From: a virus
Reading direction: 5' to 3' (one strand)
DNA: 26,999 nt
Virus record (IMG/VR): IMGVR_UViG_3300010371_000100
Coordinates: 1 to 26,999 of that record
The position numbers were made by a program, and so were the translations under genes. Numbering within the stretch: the stretch's first letter is position 1; each line of letters opens with the position of its first letter. The notes beneath the pieces were generated by a model. The model searched no databases. It was given only the letters and a program-made list of their open reading frames with translations, and had not been told where the DNA came from. Positions 20,812 through 26,999 of this stretch are shown piece by piece.

Positions 20812-22107
20812 TTAGAACTCCATCCCGTCGGCAAATCCGTGCTCTTGAAGCTTGGGAAGATCCTCTTCTAACCTATCCCCTATATCATTTCGATAGATTT
20901 GATGCGGGGGCCACCCAATTTCATGGCAGGTATCGTACACTGATTCCTGCGCTTCCGTCACTGAATCCCCCAAACCCGTAGCCACCAGGACATAAGACCC
21001 TGCAGTCACCACCGTCTCCTGCTCCGCGATGTTCTTCCCCTTAGCCACGGGCGCCTTCCCGCGCATGACGGAGGAAAGCGCAAGAGATGGTAGGGTCTTA
21101 CTCGACAGCCCTCGAATAGGCCAGCCTTCCGAGTCGTTCGGCGGGAGGAGATCCCAAGGATAATCTCCCATCGCCATAACCACGCCGACGCAGGTTTGTT
21201 CTGACACATCTAGAGTATCCTTCCCCTTTAAAAGGTCAACCATCCACGCCACTGGATCGCCCTGATGCAAAGCCATACATAGGTTAAAGTGTGGCCAGCC
21301 AGGACGGCAGGTAAATTCCAAAGGCCACGGAGTTCCTTTTTCGTCCACCAAACAGTTAACATCAATGTATCCCACATAGGAGATCTCCTCTAAGTATTCG
21401 GTCACAGGCTTGAGTACATCATTAAAGAGTTGGCTCTTCTTGACATACCGCATTACAGTTCCCATCTCCCCCGTATTAACTCCCAGTCCTCCCGCCATCA
21501 TTCTTTTTTCTTCCCAATTTTCATTAAGCCACTTAGACCAACCTCCAGGTCCGAACCATCCGCCTACAGCCATCTCCGCCCCATCAATCTTTTCTTGTAG
21601 AAGGAATTCCCCTTTCACGCCGTCTTTCTTCCACCTTTGAAGGCGACATACGAGGTCTTCCGGAGACTTTGGAACATACGAAAGAGACTTGTCTGGATTC
21701 CCTCCCCAAGGCTTCGAGACAAAGGGCTTCATTTCCTTTTTTACGTAGTCAATAGCCTTGTCATAGGAGGTAAAGGTTTCAAAAGGAAGAGTCTCAATCC
21801 CAAAGCGTTCGAAGCATCCTTGGCCTGCTTCCCTATCAAGTTCCAGCTTTGCCCCATCTTCATTAGCTCCGATGATAGGATAGCCAGCCCGAAAGAAGGG
21901 ACGAAGCGCAGGGCCGAGTTTAGAGTTATCTGTCAGGAAGATAAGATCAGCCCATCCCATGGAGGGACGCCACTCGTTAATCTTATCTATCATCCCATCT
22001 CCGATCTTAGTAGGAGGGGTCCATAGCCTAACCGAGTGGCCTTCTGAGTCACAGCGAAGGGCAAAAGGAAGCCCGCACTTATCCGAGTCGATAATAAGGA
22101 TATTCAC
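20812..22107 (-). CDS. PurD-like ATP-grasp ligase
   Basis: A 431-residue protein starting at GTG 22107 in a GTGA overlap, with AAAGG upstream. The N-terminal part MNILIIDSDKCGLPFALRC is a Rossmann-like pre-ATP-grasp fold. The ATP-grasp core has SKPWGGNPDKS (K132), FLLQEKIDGAEMAVGGW (E172, E178) and GYIDVNCLV, then LEFTCRPGWPHFN (about 246-275) with metal-binding acidic residues. Overall it resembles phosphoribosylamine-glycine ligase (GARS/PurD). No purine-pathway partners are present, and it lies between virion genes, so the substrate may not be phosphoribosylamine. It could modify a small molecule, a peptide or a virion component. Confidence 0.8.
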   Translation of the reverse strand: MNILIIDSDKCGLPFALRCDSEGHSVRLWTPPTKIGDGMIDKINEWRPSMGWADLIFLTDNSKLGPALRPFFRAGYPIIGANEDGAKLELDREAGQGCFERFGIETLPFETFTSYDKAIDYVKKEMKPFVSKPWGGNPDKSLSYVPKSPEDLVCRLQRWKKDGVKGEFLLQEKIDGAEMAVGGWFGPGGWSKWLNENWEEKRMMAGGLGVNTGEMGTVMRYVKKSQLFNDVLKPVTEYLEEISYVGYIDVNCLVDEKGTPWPLEFTCRPGWPHFNLCMALHQGDPVAWMVDLLKGKDTLDVSEQTCVGVVMAMGDYPWDLLPPNDSEGWPIRGLSSKTLPSLALSSVMRGKAPVAKGKNIAEQETVVTAGSYVLVATGLGDSVTEAQESVYDTCHEIGWPPHQIYRNDIGDRLEEDLPKLQEHGFADGMEF

Positions 22108-25100
22108 TGACCATACCTTTCATGGTATTTTTTGAGGGCGGCGTCCAAGCGAGCCTGACGCTTTTCTGAAGGAGTCTGACCATAGATAGGAACACCTAGG
22201 GTTCCAGAGATAGCTGACCGCGCTCCACCACCTCCATTAGACTCCACAAACTGATTCATAGAGAAGGGAAGTGCAGCTCTAGCCGCATGTTTAACTCGCC
22301 CGAGAGGACTAGTATCCATTCGCTTGGCGTGGCCACTAGAAGACAACCACTGTGTTCCTTGCATTTGGTCTAAAGCTTCCGAAGGAAGGTATCCAAGTTT
22401 ATTAAGTGCTTGCTGGCCCGGCTCCCTAAACCACTCCAGAGGTTCTGTGAAGTGTTTGGAGAGTTGCATGGAAAGGCCATCGCCCAAGTCAACTCGGAGG
22501 GGGTTCTTGTTTTCCCGGATATGGTGGCCTGTCATTGCATAGTTAATCCCGTCCCCTACCGTAACATACCAAAGGGCTGACCGAATAAATTGCTGGCGGT
22601 GAAGGTCTTGAAGGGTTTTTGCAGAGAAGAGGTCACGAGTTCCTTCAATCGAAGCCTTTAATCCAATACGCCTAGGCCTGGCTTGGAGGAGAGCCCTAGT
22701 TGTTGAAAGGGTCCAATCGGGTGCGAATAAGGCAAGCTGCGTCATACGCCGACCTTTGGGGGAGAGAAGTTCTAGAGCAATATCCCTGCCCCATTTTGTG
22801 CTCGCGCTCTCTGCTATCCTCTGCCAGTTCAGGCCGCCGAAAACATCGTTAGTGTACGAGGCGGCAATTCGTCCCGCCTGTTCATCAGTAAGACCTTTTC
22901 CAGCTTTCGCGGTATTCCGCATAAGAGCTTCTTTCTTCGCGGCATAGATCTCAAGCTTAAACGCAGCATGGAGGCGCCCCCACATGAAGTCATCAAGCAT
23001 ATGATTCACTGCTGTTACCTCTTTAACAGGAAGCCCTAATCCAGGAACCAAGTCATCAAGAGAGTTTTGAAGCCATTTCATTCCTTTGTAATAGGAACCA
23101 GTAACATCTTCAACACTAGGTTCGTGACGGGAGAAGGAGAAAACAACTCCGTCTCTTTGGGCGGTATCTGGCAGATCACCAGCACCACCTTCTCTGAGCA
23201 TCTTAAGATAACGATTCTCCCCAAATACTTTAGGCGCAGCTGCTTGGGCCAAAACCTTAACAGCAAGGCCGGGATGATTACTAGCTCCTATTGCTGCATC
23301 CAAAAGAGACTTTGCGTGGAAGAGTGAGATGGAAACCGCATTCCGTTTAATTGCTGTATTAACAGCACTCAACGCGGTCATTGTCTTGCTAGGATCTGTC
23401 GAGTCGAAAAGGAACTTTAAACTAGGCACAATATCGGGGTGGACGCGATAGTTCCGAAGTAGTGGATGATCTATAGTTTCGTAAATAGGAGGTGCCTTTG
23501 CTGCTTTAAGGACGAGAGGAATGCCCCCCGGCGCCTTAGCATGGTGGAGATTATCAAGAAACCTTTTATTCGCTATAGCCCTATATACGGAGTTAAGGTA
23601 CATATCCGTTATGACTGCAACATCTTCTGTAAGGGGTTTAAGCCCAGCAGCCTTGCCTTCTTCCAAACTCGTATAAATGCGAGCCTTTGAGAATCGAGTA
23701 GCCGGGCTCATACCCTGCTGATATTTCGCCCGAGCTAGTTGCTTGAGAGCTTCTTCCGACTTTCCATTCCGTTGCCAGAAGTGTGTAATATAGTCATCAA
23801 CTGCTGCATCTAATACTCCGTACTTGCGACCCATTTCAAGAGCTGCTTCCATAGTCTGGTGTTGGTAATCCGCCAGCTCTGCTTCTTTCCCTTTCAACTC
23901 GCCTGTCGTGCCCGCATCAATTGCCCGGGTTATAGCTTCTCGTCGCGCCTTGTCTGGCACAAGATCTATCATTCGGCCAGATGCTTGCCAGGAAGTCCTT
24001 GCCCCCTGCGCTATATGATGTGAAAGCCTTTCGGTAAGATCATTAATCCTGATCCGAGTGTCTGGTGCAGAAATTTTTTCTGCTGTCTCCTTCATCTTGC
24101 CAATGGCGCCACTCCGTAAGAAGGCCGCACCCAGGACACCTGCGACAGCTCCTTCAATAGGATTGTTTGGATCGAGTTTCGCGCCAACGGCCATTCCCAG
24201 GCCTGCCATAGCAATGCCACCGAGGACTTCAGGCTTAATCTTTCCTGCTTGCTTTCCTGTCAATATCATAGGACTCGCAGCGGCTCTTTGCGCTCCGGCC
24301 ACAGCAATCTTCTCTTCAGGCGTCATTAAGAAAGGTTTCTTTGCCGCAATCTTCTTTAGTCCAGAGTCTAAACTCCTCTGCCCAACTACCGAAGTGTCAA
24401 TCTTTCCTTCCGGCGTTAGAATTATTGGAGTTGTTTCTTCGCGCGGAGCTGCCGCCCTATCTTCTACCGCCTTCGTCAGCCCATTCAAGCCATTTTGTAC
24501 CATTGCCTGCGCTTTAGCCCTTTCATTGAAGACTTGGGCGTACTGAGCATCATCAGTATATTTCTGGCGAACTTGGGATTGAAGGGCCTTTAGCTGCTTG
24601 CTCGAGGCTGGCTGCGAGGCCTTTTCCGGCGTCGGAATTTCATCCTCCAGCTTCGGCTCTTTTGGCTCAGCAGTAGGAGCTTCTTTTTCGGGAGCTTTTA
24701 TCGCTGACTTTGCTAATCCTTCTCCCGTAACCTCCAGCCCTTTCGCACCAAGGGCTATCATAGCTACATCCCGAAGGTTCTTCCAGTCCGTCTCATTTAT
24801 CACAGGATCAGTTTTATAGGATAACTCCCTAGCTTCCTGATCTGTCAAGTTAGTAAAAACATCCATTGCCTTAGCAACATGGGACTCATTTCCATTAGGC
24901 TGGCTAGGATTAGGGTTCGGAACAAGAGATAAAAGATTTTGCAGAAGATTTGGCGCGTGAGAATTAATCCTGTCGAATACTTGCCGTGCTGCTTCTGAGG
25001 TTACCTTATGCGATTCCCCTGTAGCAACACCTTGCCCATACCTGTTCATCATCCCCATAACAGCAGGAATGTTCGTCCCTAGATTAAGAAACATGTCGCC

Positions 25101-25430
25101 TAAGGAAGCCACATCTTGTGCACCAGAGTATAGGCTAGATGCCATCTTCCTTCCTTCTGACATGGGCTTTGGAGTAATCGGCTTATCGCCATAGGCATCC
25201 TTTATGGAGAAGGTGTTTTGCTTCTCCTCCGGCTCTTTCGGAAGGCGTGCTATTTCCCGCTGAACGGCAGCACGTTCATCTGGAGTGTATTTGGGATCGT
25301 TTGCTTCGTGATTGAGGATAAGCCTCTGCTCTTTCGTGGCAGCTTCAAGACTTCCCCCTGCGTATCCAGTCATAGGAGTAGGCTGTGATGGCCCATAGGC
25401 TTCGGAAAGAGAAAACGTAGGCACAGGCAT
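22104..25430 (-). CDS. Large internal virion/DNA-ejection protein
   Basis: A 1108-residue protein. ATG 25430 is chosen because GGAG lies 7 bases upstream; an in-frame ATG at 25448 has none and overlaps the previous gene. The first 320 residues are polar, low-complexity and Lys/Glu/Pro-rich. About residues 400-445 hold a small hydrophobic glycine/alanine-rich segment (GGIAMAGLGMAVGAKL) that could interact with membrane. The rest is long and mostly helical. Size, composition and position among podophage structural genes fit an ejection protein delivered with the DNA. No lytic transglycosylase or RNA-polymerase motif was recognised. It ends KKYHERYGQ, overlapping the PurD-like start. Confidence 0.72.
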   Translation of the reverse strand: MPVPTFSLSEAYGPSQPTPMTGYAGGSLEAATKEQRLILNHEANDPKYTPDERAAVQREIARLPKEPEEKQNTFSIKDAYGDKPITPKPMSEGRKMASSLYSGAQDVASLGDMFLNLGTNIPAVMGMMNRYGQGVATGESHKVTSEAARQVFDRINSHAPNLLQNLLSLVPNPNPSQPNGNESHVAKAMDVFTNLTDQEARELSYKTDPVINETDWKNLRDVAMIALGAKGLEVTGEGLAKSAIKAPEKEAPTAEPKEPKLEDEIPTPEKASQPASSKQLKALQSQVRQKYTDDAQYAQVFNERAKAQAMVQNGLNGLTKAVEDRAAAPREETTPIILTPEGKIDTSVVGQRSLDSGLKKIAAKKPFLMTPEEKIAVAGAQRAAASPMILTGKQAGKIKPEVLGGIAMAGLGMAVGAKLDPNNPIEGAVAGVLGAAFLRSGAIGKMKETAEKISAPDTRIRINDLTERLSHHIAQGARTSWQASGRMIDLVPDKARREAITRAIDAGTTGELKGKEAELADYQHQTMEAALEMGRKYGVLDAAVDDYITHFWQRNGKSEEALKQLARAKYQQGMSPATRFSKARIYTSLEEGKAAGLKPLTEDVAVITDMYLNSVYRAIANKRFLDNLHHAKAPGGIPLVLKAAKAPPIYETIDHPLLRNYRVHPDIVPSLKFLFDSTDPSKTMTALSAVNTAIKRNAVSISLFHAKSLLDAAIGASNHPGLAVKVLAQAAAPKVFGENRYLKMLREGGAGDLPDTAQRDGVVFSFSRHEPSVEDVTGSYYKGMKWLQNSLDDLVPGLGLPVKEVTAVNHMLDDFMWGRLHAAFKLEIYAAKKEALMRNTAKAGKGLTDEQAGRIAASYTNDVFGGLNWQRIAESASTKWGRDIALELLSPKGRRMTQLALFAPDWTLSTTRALLQARPRRIGLKASIEGTRDLFSAKTLQDLHRQQFIRSALWYVTVGDGINYAMTGHHIRENKNPLRVDLGDGLSMQLSKHFTEPLEWFREPGQQALNKLGYLPSEALDQMQGTQWLSSSGHAKRMDTSPLGRVKHAARAALPFSMNQFVESNGGGGARSAISGTLGVPIYGQTPSEKRQARLDAALKKYHERYGQ

Positions 25431-25432
25431 AG

Positions 25433-26569
25433 CTATTCTCCATTCCACTGGGCTGGCTTCCCATTAACAAGATACCAAACACCTTTCCTAAGTTTCCGAT
25501 CGGGGGGAAGAGGAAGTGGCATTGCTTGAGTGGAACCGGGAACTGCTTTATCTCCCGCGCCGCCAAAAACATCCTTCAATGCTCTTCCAAAAGAAAAACC
25601 TTCATCCCCTTTGTCAGGCTCGGCAATAAATTCTCCTCTCTGCTTAGCCGCTTCGAAGGCCCTGGCTACAGCTTGATCTGCACTCAGCCCTCTGTTTTGT
25701 GCCATAAGAGCCTTAGCCTCAGATGCTATTTCAAAGGCATGTTGAGTGTAAAGCTCATCCTTCCCAAATCCGGATACCGTAGGCTTCTGGTCCTTTGGAA
25801 ACTCTTTGTTAATAAGAGATTGTGTGTAGGACATAAGAGCAGCATTTGGGAGTCCTACTACTGGAGCTTTCCCTCCACCATTTTTTGCCTTTGCAGCTGC
25901 GGCAGCTTCTTCCCGCTGTTCTCGCTTGGCAGCTAGATTATCTCTAAAGCGCCGGGAAGAAATAGCATCGGCCCTATCTGCCGCTGTTTGCGCCTTTGCC
26001 TTGTCATTAGCTTCTTGGCGAAGCTTGGCTAATCCTTGCGTTGTTCCAACTCGAATCGCCTCGACCATCTGTGGGTTATAATAGGCAAATTGGGGCGGGA
26101 CTTGAATCCCAGGATGCTCCGCCATGTAAGTCATCTTGGCGGCTTGGAAAGAAGATTGATCATGGACACCAGCTAAAAGACCATTGATCTCTTGCAGCTC
26201 TTTCTGCTGTTCTTGGAAGTCTGTATATTCCTTCCTTGAACGAGCAGCTGCCTGCGTGGACTTATCTTTGGCCATCTGTTCGGCAGTTCTTGCGGCTTCC
26301 AGCCCCTCTTTGAAGTTTCCGGTAGCCAGAGCAATCCCCGCAACACTCCTAGTTCGGTCAAGGAGTTGGTCAGGAGAGGCAGGCACAGGAGTTCCCCCCG
26401 GACCAACAGGCGCAAGTCCTTGCCTAGAAATAAGCTGCATCATCTGTTGCTTTTGCTGCAATTCAGTCTGAGCAACCTTCGCTTGGATATTAACAAGGTT
26501 GGTCTTCGCATCCTCAGCCTGAATGCCCGCGTAGGCTTGAAACCCTTGGCCAGTTCCGTAAAGAGGCAT
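25433..26569 (-). CDS. Internal virion/ejection-type protein of 378 residues
   Basis: The ATG at 26569 has AAAGGAG 6 bases upstream. The protein is Ala/Gln/Lys-rich and helical, beginning MPLYGTGQGFQAYAGIQAED, with long coiled-coil stretches (residues 20-50 and 95-130, KEYTDFQEQQKELQEINGL) and a basic Ala-rich segment near 205-225. The C-terminal 40 residues (KLRKGVWYLVNGKPAQWNGE) form a compact strand pair. This fits small ejection or tail-core proteins of podophages, placed directly before the large one. The next gene starts 2 bases after its stop. Exact role unknown. Confidence 0.7.
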   Translation of the reverse strand: MPLYGTGQGFQAYAGIQAEDAKTNLVNIQAKVAQTELQQKQQMMQLISRQGLAPVGPGGTPVPASPDQLLDRTRSVAGIALATGNFKEGLEAARTAEQMAKDKSTQAAARSRKEYTDFQEQQKELQEINGLLAGVHDQSSFQAAKMTYMAEHPGIQVPPQFAYYNPQMVEAIRVGTTQGLAKLRQEANDKAKAQTAADRADAISSRRFRDNLAAKREQREEAAAAAKAKNGGGKAPVVGLPNAALMSYTQSLINKEFPKDQKPTVSGFGKDELYTQHAFEIASEAKALMAQNRGLSADQAVARAFEAAKQRGEFIAEPDKGDEGFSFGRALKDVFGGAGDKAVPGSTQAMPLPLPPDRKLRKGVWYLVNGKPAQWNGE

Positions 26570-26570
26570 G

Positions 26571-26999
26571 TTAGGCTCCTTTCAACAAGGCTGCTGCGCC
26601 AAGACCTATGGTACCGAGAGAGGAACTAGTAATATTCGCCGCGGGCACAGCACCAGCTCCCGGCGTAGCTCCTGCCCCTGCAAGAGCTGCAAGCTGTTGG
26701 ACTTGCTGGTTGTAGAAGCCTTGACCATACTGGGCCAACGCATTCATCGCATTACCAGAGCCTGTGTATCCTTGGGCCGCTTGCGCTCGTTGAACGGCTT
26801 GGAGACCTGCTGCATACCCAGGAAGACTAGTTATCGACGAAGGATTGGCTTCGAGAGCGGAAAGCTGTGTTGCATATTGCGAGCGATAAGGGGCAAATGG
26901 GTCGGCAGCTGCCGCGACTTTATTTGCCTGAGTAAGCCCATATAGGCCGGATAAGATGTTAAGCCCGCCACCTACTTTCCCGATTGTCTTGCCGGCAGA
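26571..26999 (-). CDS. Structural protein, 3' part only (continues beyond the window)
   Basis: The frame is open from the window's right edge to TAA at 26571-26573, giving the last 142 residues. It reads ADPFAPYRSQYATQLSALEANPSSITSLPGYAA then RAQAAQGYTGSGNAMNALAQYGQGFYNQQ, a pattern I associate with virion proteins of podophages placed before the ejection proteins. The C-terminus is Ala/Gly-rich (LAALAGAGATPGAGAVPAA). The start lies outside. The next gene's ribosome site overlaps its last codons. Confidence 0.75.
   Translation of the reverse strand, partial: SAGKTIGKVGGGLNILSGLYGLTQANKVAAAADPFAPYRSQYATQLSALEANPSSITSLPGYAAGLQAVQRAQAAQGYTGSGNAMNALAQYGQGFYNQQVQQLAALAGAGATPGAGAVPAANITSSSLGTIGLGAAALLKGA

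Noticed and set aside
24058-24546. 162-codon + strand ORF
   Set aside because: Lies fully antisense to the 1108-residue virion gene, no ribosome site, composition of an antisense shadow.

Overview
The window looks like a contiguous piece of a tailed double-stranded DNA bacteriophage genome, probably a podovirus of a Gram-negative (proteobacterial) host. The evidence is very tight gene packing with many ATGA, GTGA and TGATG overlaps, Shine-Dalgarno sites of the AAGGAG type, sigma70-consensus promoters, a phage replication set, and a virion set with large ejection-type proteins, a tailspike and lysis genes. The modular zinc-ribbon proteins at 2935-4529 resemble modules I associate with phages and prophages of Burkholderiales and Pseudomonas; this is recollection, so the host assignment is tentative. 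No ribosomal genes, tRNA or CRISPR array were seen.

Left part, + strand, 1-9300: accessory and early genes. Three sigma70-like promoters (16-44, 1771-1799, 4764-4792) head runs of small genes. These include two solo helix-turn-helix proteins, a mini membrane protein, a broken gene remnant, a zinc-finger mini-protein and an unknown 208-residue protein followed by a highly structured intergenic region ending in a U-tract. A GC-richer modular block (2935-4756) comes next, then a run leading to a Cas4/RecB-like Fe-S nuclease, a MazG-like pyrophosphohydrolase, a RecA-like ATPase and a DUF669-like candidate ssDNA-binding protein. Strong terminators lie at 8767-8806 and 9318-9340.

Middle, + strand, 9361-15813: a ParB/methyltransferase fusion and then the replication core. 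The family A DNA polymerase is split. A first gene carries uracil-DNA-glycosylase plus the first part of the 3'-5' exonuclease, a free-standing HNH homing endonuclease follows, and a second gene with its own start and ribosome site carries the last exonuclease motif plus the polymerase domain. A second related HNH gene follows the polymerase, then a DUF3987-like helicase/primase-type ATPase and a small helix-turn-helix protein.

Right part, - strand, 26999-15810 (transcribed right to left): virion and lysis genes that converge on the replication genes with a 4-base 3' overlap. In transcription order these are a partial structural protein, two ejection-type proteins (378 and 1108 residues), a PurD-like ATP-grasp enzyme, a Cys-rich protein, a pectate-lyase-fold tailspike and a chimeric gene that contains an antisense fragment of a tyrosine integrase. 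Three small proteins, a GH24 endolysin that has lost its stop codon, a holin-like protein nested in its frame, an NlpC/P60-like protein and a basic mini-protein complete the set.

The most unusual features are the split polymerase with its exonuclease active site divided over two proteins, the integrase scar inside a tail-region gene, the endolysin read-through with a nested gene, the PurD-like enzyme among virion genes, and the structured RNA region at 2486-2623.
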